A DNA stretch of 64,000 bases, from positions 3,100,001 to 3,164,000 of the forward strand of contig OY762937.1 of the NCBI GenBank assembly GCA_963667005.1, given 5' to 3'. Below are positions 24,466 through 33,246 of this stretch, piece by piece. Origin of the DNA: G963662605 sp963667005 (lineage in GTDB: Bacteria; Bacteroidota; Ignavibacteria; Ignavibacteriales; Ignavibacteriaceae). The notes under the pieces were generated by a model. It saw only the letters and a program-made list of their open reading frames with translations, made no database searches and had not been told where the DNA came from. The position numbers and the translations under genes were made by a program. The first letter of the stretch is position 1; each line of letters begins with the position of its first letter.

Positions 24466-26985
24466 TTACTTAATCAAAATCATCTTTTTCATTTCAGAAA
24501 AGTTCCCTGCGCTTAAGCGGTAAAAGTATATCCCGCTGGATAGGTTTGTTGCATTAAACTTAACAAAATATTCACCGGCGGGTTTTTGTTCATCCACAAG
24601 TGAAACAACTTCATGACCAAGCAAATCATATACTTTTAGTGCAACATGCGCACTTTGCTGTAATGTATAATTTATTACAGTAGAAGGATTGAACGGATTA
24701 GGATAATTCTGACTAAGAACGAATGTTCTTGTTTGCTTATTAACATCGGTACCAATTGAAGTGAGGTTTTTGGTATACATAACAGAGCTGCCATTTGTTA
24801 TAATGTGTGCTGCCGGAACACCTTCTGCGACCCATGATACTGCTAATGTGTCCTCCTTTTGAATAGCAGATTTTATATTATTCCTTGTAGCCGTTACTCC
24901 AAAATTCTTATAATTCATCACTATCGAATTATCCGCTTTATTTAAGACGAGCTGGAAAGAATTGGTCGTGTCGCCTGCTGATTGAAATGAACCAATGTTG
25001 ATCCATGACAAGACAAACTTATCAGCCGCAGCTTTGTAAACCACCTTGCCTCCGCCGTAACCATCTGTATTATCAAGGTCAAAGTCATCATACGCTACTG
25101 CCATGGCATTCGGAAATACTTTGTTTTCCGGGGGGAAATATGCCGGGTCAAAGCATCCGAGAGCATTGCTTCCGAATTCTCCGTTAAACGCGCCGTTTAT
25201 TTTCTGGTTCGAAAAACTCACCAAACCATTGGCCCCGACATATAAAGAATCAAACTTTTTGCCATAAAAATCGAAACTGAATCCGATCGGGATTTTGTTT
25301 GTTGAAAATCCGTCATCCTTAACAGATATATTAGAAACATGAGTTATTGTCTTACCTGATGAATCAATGTTACTCCATGCTGTTATAGCAGTTCCGGTAG
25401 AAGATATATCAATCCAGTTATAAGCAGCGGGATTCACATTATAACTACTGGAATTAATCATACTAGTCTTGAAACTCCATGTATCCGACCAATTGTCGGT
25501 TGAAGCATCTGCAACTTTCCAGTAATAAATCTGATTTTTAACGAGTGGTGGAATGATTGCAGAGGTACCAGACACTGTAGACGAATAGACTATAGTGTTA
25601 TCAAAATTTACATCATCCGTTGAGATTTTAAGCCTATAACTCCCTGAACCAGTTGAGTTCCAAGCCAACGTCGGGGATGATTCAACCATAGCGTCACCGT
25701 TGGAAGGAGAAATTAAGTTCACCTTGGACTTCACTGTAGCAGGCGTATGAACGATACTTATAGTTTTCGTTGCCACGTCAGAAAGTTTAAGCGAAGCTGT
25801 CAATCCGGTCAGATTTGCATTGTTCTGCAAATCAATAACTTTAAAGGAATCAATAGTGGCGCTGTATGAATCCGACTTTTTGTCACTAAAAGTGAGCGTT
25901 ATTGTATCGGGAACACCAGATTTTAAATAAGGATAAAAATCCGTCAAATCGAAAACCATATTATTTGACGGGAAAGCACGATTCGCCGATGAGCTTGTAA
26001 CAAAACTCTCATCAATACTTATTAAGGGTGCAGTTAAAGATCCTAATCCGATGGATAAACTTACATTTCCCCGAGATCCATGCGTGATTTTTAATTTTGC
26101 TTTTAGAAGTGGTGTATAACCAATTCTGTTGTTCACCAAAATAGCTACACCTTGAGAAATATGACTATCCATCAAAGCCTGATAAGAAATCCAGGCGAAT
26201 CCACTTTGCCCCCAACTTGTTCCCCATGAGTTAACAAGTTTAAATGCCCCATAACCGTCAGCTGTCTTTACGGAATCATTATAACCTACTATTGTAACGG
26301 CATGACCTCCACGATTAGCACCCGTAAGATTTGCAGCACAATACACGTATTTATAAGAAGAGATGTTATCAAAATTACTATAGATATCTATTCCAATTGT
26401 TGCCACTTTCCCGCTGGCTAATATTTCGCGGAGTAAATTAATACCGCTCATATTCGTCGTATTGATTATATATGCATCTTGAGAACGATAATTTATTGCA
26501 CTGGTATAGGCAGCTTCAGTAGGTAATGTATAATAATTTGTTAACGATATAGGGCAGTCCGATACTGGGGCACAGCCTCTGTTCATTAAAAATAATGCAG
26601 CATCTGATAAGGCAGCACCACTATCTACACCTCTATTAATGCCGGTATAAAGAAAAGTTGGACTAAAAATATGAGCATTTTGAGATACATCCCAGCCTCT
26701 TTCCCTTTTTTCTTCAAAGGTTTTAGCATAATAACCAACTGACCATGCAACGCAGCTCCCGAGAGCGTCCTGATCGCCGACAGCAGGCAAACCACTGGAA
26801 AGATCAACCGAACTTGGGAGTGATGTTGTTTTAGCCAGAGATTTGTATTGCTTCACCCATGTAACCTTGCTCCAATCTTCACGTTTTAATCCGGTAGGAT
26901 GTAAAACCTGTGATAGCGTATTGTTGGTGTATAACACAAAAGTAATTAAAAGTCCCAAAGACAATTTTTGGTAGCGACGCATCAT
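24466..26985 (-). CDS. T9SS-exported papain-like (C1A) cysteine protease, multidomain
   Basis: 839 residues. Signal peptide (about 1-26), papain-like domain (about 55-290) with complete catalytic set: Gln72 and Cys78 in GDQDALGSCVAWS, His228 in GGHAVTIVGY, Asn252 in NSWGTSWG. A beta-sandwich region follows (about 290-410), then a fibronectin-like domain (SPSNGDAMVESSPTLAW, about 425-510), a domain of the nidogen-like/beta-propeller-edge type (about 515-745, with FDFYGKKFDSLYVGANG and YKNFG) and a T9SS sorting domain (about 755-839). Likely a surface or secreted protein-degrading enzyme. Monocistronic with its own terminator. Confidence 0.88.
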   Translation of the reverse strand: MMRRYQKLSLGLLITFVLYTNNTLSQVLHPTGLKREDWSKVTWVKQYKSLAKTTSLPSSVDLSSGLPAVGDQDALGSCVAWSVGYYAKTFEEKRERGWDVSQNAHIFSPTFLYTGINRGVDSGAALSDAALFLMNRGCAPVSDCPISLTNYYTLPTEAAYTSAINYRSQDAYIINTTNMSGINLLREILASGKVATIGIDIYSNFDNISSYKYVYCAANLTGANRGGHAVTIVGYNDSVKTADGYGAFKLVNSWGTSWGQSGFAWISYQALMDSHISQGVAILVNNRIGYTPLLKAKLKITHGSRGNVSLSIGLGSLTAPLISIDESFVTSSSANRAFPSNNMVFDLTDFYPYLKSGVPDTITLTFSDKKSDSYSATIDSFKVIDLQNNANLTGLTASLKLSDVATKTISIVHTPATVKSKVNLISPSNGDAMVESSPTLAWNSTGSGSYRLKISTDDVNFDNTIVYSSTVSGTSAIIPPLVKNQIYYWKVADASTDNWSDTWSFKTSMINSSSYNVNPAAYNWIDISSTGTAITAWSNIDSSGKTITHVSNISVKDDGFSTNKIPIGFSFDFYGKKFDSLYVGANGLVSFSNQKINGAFNGEFGSNALGCFDPAYFPPENKVFPNAMAVAYDDFDLDNTDGYGGGKVVYKAAADKFVLSWINIGSFQSAGDTTNSFQLVLNKADNSIVMNYKNFGVTATRNNIKSAIQKEDTLAVSWVAEGVPAAHIITNGSSVMYTKNLTSIGTDVNKQTRTFVLSQNYPNPFNPSTVINYTLQQSAHVALKVYDLLGHEVVSLVDEQKPAGEYFVKFNATNLSSGIYFYRLSAGNFSEMKKMILIK

Positions 26986-27294
26986 ATAACTTTCTTCAAC
27001 TAATCGAATGGTGATAAATTAAAACAAGGTGCCCAACTCACCAGGAGCGAATCGAAATAACTCGCATTTTAATGTACAAGTTAGTACTCTACAAATCAAG
27101 GGATAAATCAGGCTTCATTTCCAAAAACTTGATTTTTCACTCATTTATCCGTTAATATTTGTTAACAAAGCATCATTTGCCTCTCTGTAAATGAGACATG
27201 CATTTCTCACTCATATGAAAAGTTATTAAATTTCGTTTTGTTTTAATTAAGATTACTATCTCCTTTGGAGATATCTGAATTCAAATAGGACATC
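26986..27294. other. Divergent intergenic region with a leader hairpin before sdaA
   Basis: 309 bp between the T9SS protease and the serine dehydratase gene. The clearest element is a perfect hairpin TATCTCC (27257-27263) / GGAGATA (27267-27273) with a TTT loop, ending 22 bp before the sdaA ATG. An AGGA ribosome-binding site follows it (about 27287). The rest is AT-rich with no credible ORF. Confidence 0.5.
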
Positions 27295-28485
27295 ATGGAA
27301 TCAATTAAAGAAATTTATAGAATAGGTAACGGTCCCTCAAGCAGTCATACAATGGGTCCGAAACGCGCTGCTGCTATTTTTAAGGAGAAGAATCCTGCGG
27401 CGCATTCCTTCCGGGCTATATTATTCGGGAGTCTTGCTGCAACTGGCAAAGGACATTTAACTGACAAAGTCATAATCGAATCATTATCACCGAGTCCGGT
27501 CGAAGTAATTTGGAAGCCGGAAGAGTTTTTAACGCGGCATCCGAATGCGATGAGATTAGAAGCCCTCAATGAAACCGGCGAGATAATTGATACATGGACC
27601 ATCTATAGCGTTGGCGGAGGTAAGATAATAGACGATACATATCAAAAGGGTTCGGATTCCATCTATAAACTCACTTCTATAACCGATATTCTCGATTGGA
27701 CGATCAAAAACGGTGGATCGTTCTGGGAGTACGTAGAAGAAGTCGAAGGTCAGGAAATTTACGATTACCTCGCTGAAGTTTGGCATGTCATGAAGGAATC
27801 CATCAGACGTGGAATCGAAAATGAAGGTATCCTGCCCGGAGGATTGAATCTGCGAAGAAAGGCCGCCTCATATCATGTGAAAGCCAAAAACTATTCAGGT
27901 TCACTTAAAGAAAAAACTCTCGTATTTACGTATGCCCTTGCGGTAACCGAAGAAAATGCCTCCGGCGGTGTTATTGTGACTGCCCCAACATGCGGATCGT
28001 CGGGCGTATTGCCTGCGGTATTAAAGCGTATGGAGGAAAGCTTTGAATTTCCCGAAAAGAAAATTCTGAAAGCTTTAGCGACTGCCGGATTATTCGGGAA
28101 TGTTGTTAAAGCAAACGCTTCAATCTCCGGAGCGAAAGTCGGTTGTCAGGGAGAAATCGGTACAGCTTGCGCCATGGCCTCTGCCGCCGTAACTCAACTC
28201 CTTGGCGGCACACCACCCCAAATTGAATATGCAGCGGAAATGGGCATTGAACACCATTTGGGATTAACCTGCGATCCGATAAACGGATTAGTACAAGTGC
28301 CATGTATCGAGCGGAATGCGTTTGCCGCAGAGAGAGCTTTTAATACAGCCACTTTTGCTTTGCTTTCCGACGGGCAGCATATCGTATCTTTTGATAAAAT
28401 TGTCAAGACCATGAAACAGACAGGTCACGATTTACCGAGGATTTATAAAGAGACTTCAGAGGGTGGCATTGCTATTTTCCATTAA
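27295..28485 (+). CDS. sdaA: L-serine ammonia-lyase, iron-sulfur dependent, single chain
   Basis: 396 residues. N-terminal beta domain with the signature GPSSSHTMGP (13-22), then the alpha domain with APTCGSSGVLPAVL and CDPINGLVQVPCIERNAFAA, which supply Cys ligands of the [4Fe-4S] cluster. It converts L-serine to pyruvate and ammonia. It is somewhat shorter than the about 455-residue E. coli enzymes. An AGGA ribosome-binding site lies before the ATG. Monocistronic, followed after 110 bp by the transpeptidase gene. Confidence 0.93.
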   Translation: MESIKEIYRIGNGPSSSHTMGPKRAAAIFKEKNPAAHSFRAILFGSLAATGKGHLTDKVIIESLSPSPVEVIWKPEEFLTRHPNAMRLEALNETGEIIDTWTIYSVGGGKIIDDTYQKGSDSIYKLTSITDILDWTIKNGGSFWEYVEEVEGQEIYDYLAEVWHVMKESIRRGIENEGILPGGLNLRRKAASYHVKAKNYSGSLKEKTLVFTYALAVTEENASGGVIVTAPTCGSSGVLPAVLKRMEESFEFPEKKILKALATAGLFGNVVKANASISGAKVGCQGEIGTACAMASAAVTQLLGGTPPQIEYAAEMGIEHHLGLTCDPINGLVQVPCIERNAFAAERAFNTATFALLSDGQHIVSFDKIVKTMKQTGHDLPRIYKETSEGGIAIFH

Positions 28486-28595
28486 ATCCGGATTCCGGGC
28501 AAAGTATATATTCCCCTTCTTTTTGTAGATTAACAATAGGGATTATTATTTTTATCAAAGAATGTAGTATCATCATAGAGGAAATACTTTCTTCA

Positions 28596-30398
28596 ATGTC
28601 ATCAAAAACACACCTCGTAATCGCGTTCTCCCTGCTCTTTGTCTTTTGCGCTTGCATGAATTCAAACTCACAGGGGACTAAAAATCAGAATAATGTTTCG
28701 ATAGAAAAACTTCAAAAGGCAATTGAGACCAAGTTCACTACTGACGCTCAATCTACGCGGCAGGACAGTTCTCTAAGTTATTTTGACACCTTACAGGTAT
28801 ACTATTCGAAAAACCAGTACCAACCGGTATTCTTTTCAGAACAACCTCAGAATGTTGATTCAATATCTTCGCTATTGGCACTTTCCTTTGAGCATGGACT
28901 CAATCCCCTCTGGTATCATGTTGAGCAGATAAAGGAATGTTTGACGGCTCTTCATAGGAAAGAGACAGAATCAGAACTTATTGCAACTCAGGCAAGGCTT
29001 GAGATTTTGCTGGCTGATGCAGTCCTGAAGTACTCCAACCACATGAAACATGGTGTTCTGAATCCCGTTAAAATGTTTGGTGACAGATACGCACTTCCCT
29101 ATCCGAAAGCTGAAGACATTGATGTGTTTCTGGCACTGAAGCAGCAGAACATTTTCAAGTATCTGCAGGATATCCAACCGAAAGCAGACAGGTATGTAAA
29201 ACTGCAAACCGCGCTGAGAAATTTGACTGCAGTTGAAGAAATTAAATGGAATAAGATCAAACCCATCGGCAGAAAACTGCGCATTGGTGACAAGTCACCT
29301 CTATTAAAAGATGTGGTAAACAGGCTTGTTGCATTAAATTACATTGATACGAACAAAGTGAAGATTTTTCATAATGACAAAATGGATGCTCTGATCAGTA
29401 AGGCGATCTGGCATTTTCAACAGTCACAAGGCTTAATTCCAGATGGTGTACCGGGAAATGAAACCATAGAAAAATTGAATATTCCACTTAAAGTATACAT
29501 TGAAAAGATTAAACTAAATCTGGAACGTTTCCGGTGGAATAACTATACCGCTCAAAACCGTTATCTGTACGTCAATATTCCCGACTTTTACCTGCACTTA
29601 ATGGATGGACAGAAAGAGCAATTCGCAATCCGCGTTTGTACAGGACGCAGGAAGCCGGCGAATTTTAACGAACGCTATGCAAAATACTTAAAGACACATA
29701 ACCTGCACGACCGTCCTGATAACTGGGAGTCACCGCAGGTCGCCAGTGAAATTACAACGATTGTACTGAACCCTACCTGGTCAGTCCCGCCAAACATTAT
29801 CCGTGAGGAAATTTACCCCGGTGTAATGAAGGACTCCAATTACCTCGCAAAGAAAAATTTCAAAGTCTATAAGGGCAATCAGGAAGTTGATCTTAAAAAT
29901 GTAAACCTGAAAAATTATTCACCGACCAAAGTTCCTTTTTCATTCGTTCAGGATCCGGGACCGGGAAATGCTTTGGGCAAAATCAAATTCCTCTTCAAGA
30001 ACAAATTTGATATCTATCTCCATGACACACCCACACGCCCGCCCTTTTCTAAGGCGGTCAGAGCGGTCAGTCATGGATGCATCCGGGTTGAAAAGCCACT
30101 TCTGCTAGCAGAATACTTGCTGCAAAATCATCCAACATGGAACATGGATTATTTAAAATGCGAAATTAACCTGCCGGTCTCAGACAGAGCAAAAGCAGCT
30201 GAATATAAAGAGAAGCGGTCAAGCATCAGAAGATATATGAACGGCGCAAAGTTTACCAATATCAGTATACATAACAAACTACCGATATACGTTGACTACT
30301 TCACCGCGTGGGTAGATGATTCAGGTTGTGTGAATTTGAGAGATGATATTTACGGGAAGGACAAAATTATGATTTCGTCCTTCTCGTCAATTAAATAG
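28596..30398 (+). CDS. L,D-transpeptidase, YcbB-like
   Basis: 600 residues. Possible lipoprotein signal (VFCAC, Cys around 19). Then an N-terminal scaffold domain, a peptidoglycan-binding domain (about 235-295, KDVVNRLVALNYID and AIWHFQQSQGLIPDGVPGNET) and a YkuD catalytic domain (about 310-520) with nucleophile Cys495 in SHGCIRV and His in YLHDTPT. Such periplasmic enzymes make 3-3 cross-links in peptidoglycan using a tetrapeptide donor. Length and plan fit the YcbB (LdtD) group. Convergent with the LacI regulator; no clear terminator between them. Confidence 0.9.
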   Translation: MSSKTHLVIAFSLLFVFCACMNSNSQGTKNQNNVSIEKLQKAIETKFTTDAQSTRQDSSLSYFDTLQVYYSKNQYQPVFFSEQPQNVDSISSLLALSFEHGLNPLWYHVEQIKECLTALHRKETESELIATQARLEILLADAVLKYSNHMKHGVLNPVKMFGDRYALPYPKAEDIDVFLALKQQNIFKYLQDIQPKADRYVKLQTALRNLTAVEEIKWNKIKPIGRKLRIGDKSPLLKDVVNRLVALNYIDTNKVKIFHNDKMDALISKAIWHFQQSQGLIPDGVPGNETIEKLNIPLKVYIEKIKLNLERFRWNNYTAQNRYLYVNIPDFYLHLMDGQKEQFAIRVCTGRRKPANFNERYAKYLKTHNLHDRPDNWESPQVASEITTIVLNPTWSVPPNIIREEIYPGVMKDSNYLAKKNFKVYKGNQEVDLKNVNLKNYSPTKVPFSFVQDPGPGNALGKIKFLFKNKFDIYLHDTPTRPPFSKAVRAVSHGCIRVEKPLLLAEYLLQNHPTWNMDYLKCEINLPVSDRAKAAEYKEKRSSIRRYMNGAKFTNISIHNKLPIYVDYFTAWVDDSGCVNLRDDIYGKDKIMISSFSSIK

Positions 30399-30411
30399 TT
30401 AAGGTTGGATT

Positions 30412-31446
30412 TTATAATCCGAGTTCTACCTTAGCAAACGGACTGTGAACCAGCAGCTGCGTTTTCAATGTTACTTCGCGTGGTTCAAATTTGCGCGGGT
30501 TGTTGATCTGCTTCATCATCAATTCCATCGCCGCTGATGCAAGTTCACCTGCAGGTTGATCAATAAAATTGAAAATTGAAGGAATGTACCTGTTAAATGT
30601 ATTCTTACCGAAGCAGGTAACTTCTATATCCTGAGGTACATGTAATCCTTTTTCCATCGCGGCAACATACATACCAAGGGCGACCGGATAGGTTATGGCG
30701 AAGACAAATTCCGGCACTTCCCCACCCTTACAGATTTTCATGAAACCTTCGTAACCGTCTTCTTCTCCGAGACCGCCTTCAATAATCCATTTCTGTTTGA
30801 TTGGAATTTTGTGGTAGTTCATTGCTTCCATGAATCCCTGATAGCGAAGGTTTGCTATATTGATATGAGGATAACCACCCAGAAAAGCAATTTTCTTATA
30901 ACCGCGGCGGGCTGCATAATCTATGGCAACGAAAGCACCATCTTTATCATCCACGACTACCTTTGAAGTATCCGGCATCGGCAAAACACGATCAACAAAA
31001 AGAAGCGGTATACCTAAATTTTGAATCCGCTTAAAGGTCGATAAATCTTTTGTATCCTCGGTGACCGAGATAATGATACCGTCAACACGCATCGCGATGA
31101 GTGAGAGCAAATGCTTGTTTTCAATTTCGGCATCTTCCTGAGAAACCATGAGCACAATTTCATAATTGTATTTGAAAGCGATATCATACACGGCTTCAAT
31201 AAGCGTCGCAAAAAAGATATGTGCTATTTTCGGAACGATCAATCCAATTGTATTGGATCTTCTCGATGTGAGATTTCTTGCATTGAAGTTAGGCATATAC
31301 CCCATCTTTTCAGCAATCACTTTTACCTTCTCCGTTGTCTCTGCTGAGATGTCCGGATGATTCCTTAAGGCCTTAGAAACTGTTACTGTGGAAACGCTGA
31401 GTTTTTTTGCGATGTCTTCTAATCTAACCGGCTGATTCTTTTTCAT
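30412..31446 (-). CDS. LacI-family transcriptional regulator
   Basis: 344 residues. N-terminal helix-turn-helix and hinge: VRLEDIAKKLSVSTVTVSKALRNHPDIS, then TEKVKVIAEKMGYMPN. Periplasmic-binding-protein-like sugar-sensing domain follows (about 62-340) with the usual IGLIVPKIAHIFFATLIEAV start, DGIIISV, VVVDDKDGAFVAIDYAARRGYKKIAFLGG. These proteins usually repress or activate carbohydrate genes. The nearby pectate lyases make pectin regulation attractive, but no adjacent transport or catabolic gene supports this directly. Confidence 0.92.
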   Translation of the reverse strand: MKKNQPVRLEDIAKKLSVSTVTVSKALRNHPDISAETTEKVKVIAEKMGYMPNFNARNLTSRRSNTIGLIVPKIAHIFFATLIEAVYDIAFKYNYEIVLMVSQEDAEIENKHLLSLIAMRVDGIIISVTEDTKDLSTFKRIQNLGIPLLFVDRVLPMPDTSKVVVDDKDGAFVAIDYAARRGYKKIAFLGGYPHINIANLRYQGFMEAMNYHKIPIKQKWIIEGGLGEEDGYEGFMKICKGGEVPEFVFAITYPVALGMYVAAMEKGLHVPQDIEVTCFGKNTFNRYIPSIFNFIDQPAGELASAAMELMMKQINNPRKFEPREVTLKTQLLVHSPFAKVELGL

Positions 31447-31636
31447 AGTTGATCCATGTGTATCATGAAGTGTAAAGTGGAATTTTACTAAAGTAATAAC
31501 TTAAATTACAGCGTTATCAAGTAAATGACAAGCATTATGTATGCTTTTTAAGATTTTTTTACTTTTATTTTTCAGGCAGAAGATAAACATAAAATTTGAA
31601 GGTCTAAATTCTTTAGCTTTTTTTCTATTTTTAATC

Positions 31637-31675
31637 AAAATGAATTAATATCTTAAGGAACATAAAATGAATTAA
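31637..31675 (+). repeat. 12-bp direct repeat in the leader of the second adenylate kinase fusion
   Basis: AAAATGAATTAA occurs at 31637-31648 and again at 31664-31675 (27-bp period). The second copy contains a minimal ATG-AAT-TAA frame preceded by TAAGGA, a good ribosome-binding site, so it could be a two-codon leader ORF or just chance in AT-rich DNA. Confidence 0.4.
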
Positions 31676-31733
31676 CATTCATAAAAGCATATTTTGCAAT
31701 TATTTTAATCATCTTTCTCAGTAAGGGATCGTT

Positions 31734-32903
31734 ATGTTGAATATTGCTCTATTTGGCCCCCCCGGTGCAGGTAAAGGCACACAATCCGAATTCCTCATTA
31801 AAAATTACAACTTATATTACATTTCTACCGGGGATCTTTTACGTAAAGAACTTGCTGAAAAGACAAAACTGGGGCAAGAAGCACAGAGCATAATTGCTTC
31901 AGGCGGACTGGTCCCCGACGAGATAATCGTTCAAATTATCGAAAAAACGATCACGGAAAATCCCGACGCCAACGGTTTCCTTTTCGACGGTTTCCCGAGA
32001 ACCTATATTCAGGCATACATCCTTGAAGGGTTAATGATAAAACTGAATACTTCGTTGAACTGCCTTATCAGTATCAATGTACCTGAAGAAGAATCCGTTG
32101 CCCGCCTCCTTAAACGCGGTGAAACATCAGGCAGGCTTGATGATAATGAAGCAGTAATCCGTAGACGTCTGGCTGAGTATAATGAGAAAACACTCCCTGT
32201 TCTTCGATTCTTCAAAGAGCGCGGCATATTCCATGAAGTAAACGGACTTGATACGATTCCTAACGTCGAAACCGAAATACGGAAAATCATCAAGCATGAA
32301 CTCAGTAAACGACTTTACAACGTTGTACTGTTTGGATATCCGGGTTCCGGACGTGGTTCACAGGGAAAGGCACTGGCAAAGAAATTCGAATTGGAATATG
32401 TTGCTACCGGCAATATGCTTGATAGTGAGATTGCACAAAAGACACCTATCGGCAAAAAAATTATTGAACTGTATAATAACGGTCAGTTAGTGCCGGATGA
32501 GATCGTTGTTGAGTTGATTGAGAAACGGCTCGCAGATCCTCAGGACGTAAAAGGATTTATCTTTAAAGGATTCCCGCGCACACTCGTACAATCCTATATT
32601 CTCGATGGCTTGCTCAAAAAACATAATTCGTCCATTTCTCAGATAATCGAAATTGAAGTTCCCCTGCTTGAACTGATTCGCAGACTTGATGCCCGCAGTA
32701 AGACTCCGGGAAGTATGCCATATGATTCAAGTACGGAAAAAATCGTTAAACGAATTGATGAGCACGAGAAGAAGACTTCGCCGGTTATCGAGAAGTACAA
32801 ACAGTTACACGGCGTTATTAAAATTGACGGAATGGGAACATTCGACGAGGTATTTAACCGGATTTCAACCACGGTTGAAAATGGTATAAGACACCTGCGG
32901 TAA
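31734..32903 (+). CDS. Tandem adenylate kinase fusion, copy 2
   Basis: 389 residues with the same two-half plan as the copy at 9.4 kb. N-half: GPPGAGKGTQS (8-18), STGDLLRKEL, DGFPRT, GRLDDNEAVIRRRL and TLPVLRFF, all compatible with active adenylate kinase. C-half: GYPGSGRGSQGKAL, ATGNMLD, FKGFPRTLVQSYIL, but P-loop Lys is Arg, the Asp before GFPRT is Lys, and the LID GRxDD is lost (RLDARSKTPGS instead). An AAGGGA ribosome-binding site lies 7 bp before the ATG. The C-half is well conserved with that of copy 1, arguing for a retained function. Confidence 0.88.
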   Translation: MLNIALFGPPGAGKGTQSEFLIKNYNLYYISTGDLLRKELAEKTKLGQEAQSIIASGGLVPDEIIVQIIEKTITENPDANGFLFDGFPRTYIQAYILEGLMIKLNTSLNCLISINVPEEESVARLLKRGETSGRLDDNEAVIRRRLAEYNEKTLPVLRFFKERGIFHEVNGLDTIPNVETEIRKIIKHELSKRLYNVVLFGYPGSGRGSQGKALAKKFELEYVATGNMLDSEIAQKTPIGKKIIELYNNGQLVPDEIVVELIEKRLADPQDVKGFIFKGFPRTLVQSYILDGLLKKHNSSISQIIEIEVPLLELIRRLDARSKTPGSMPYDSSTEKIVKRIDEHEKKTSPVIEKYKQLHGVIKIDGMGTFDEVFNRISTTVENGIRHLR

Positions 32904-32951
32904 ACTGTACCGGAGATATAATGCGTTAATCATCCGGGAATGAAGTAAACA

Positions 32952-33071
32952 CTACTTTTCTTCATCGTGCAGATGCAGTTCATTGTTCTTAATGAACGTG
33001 GATATGATAAGCAGTATCATAACGAGTACCGCGATTAATAATGAGGCTAACAAGACCGTTGTAACATCCAT
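32952..33071 (-). CDS. Small single-pass membrane protein, 39 residues
   Basis: Read directly from the minus strand: ATG at 33071, TAG at 32952-32954. The product starts MDVTTVLLASLLIAVLVMIL, so residues about 5-27 form one strong membrane helix, followed by a polar charged tail ending HDEEK. A weak GGTGA ribosome-binding site lies about 5 bp upstream. Not one of the long ORFs; the hydrophobic helix with a sharp polar boundary is what supports it. Function unknown. It is located between the adenylate kinase fusion (opposite strand) and the DUF4301 gene, separated from the latter by a terminator. Confidence 0.5.
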   Translation of the reverse strand: MDVTTVLLASLLIAVLVMILLIISTFIKNNELHLHDEEK

Positions 33072-33207
33072 ACAATCACCATTTTGTTTGCCTGAAAATT
33101 ATCATATAATAATACAAATGATGATTTTTTTCGACGAAAGGTCTCTTTTCATAGACAATCGCCGCATATACGGGCTTAAAAATCAGAAGAAAATTTTGGA
33201 AGGTAAA

Positions 33208-33238
33208 AGCAGGGCTTAGTGCCCTGCTTAATTTTTTT
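33208..33238. terminator. Bidirectional intrinsic terminator after the DUF4301 gene
   Basis: GCAGGGC (33209-33215) / GCCCTGC (33221-33227), loop 5 nt. The plus side continues TTAATTTTTTT and the minus side TTTTACC. It is 8 bp past the DUF4301 stop on the minus strand. The strong T-run on the plus side suggests it also stops transcripts coming from the adenylate kinase fusion. Confidence 0.8.
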
Positions 33239-33246
33239 GTACTACC

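Noticed and set aside
28480..28510. CCGGATTCCGG hairpin after sdaA
   Set aside because: Stem of 4-5 bp without a T-run; too weak to call a terminator.
32983..33219. 78-codon plus-strand frame after the second adk fusion
   Set aside because: No ribosome-binding site or domain, and it overlaps the more convincing small membrane ORF on the other strand and the terminator.
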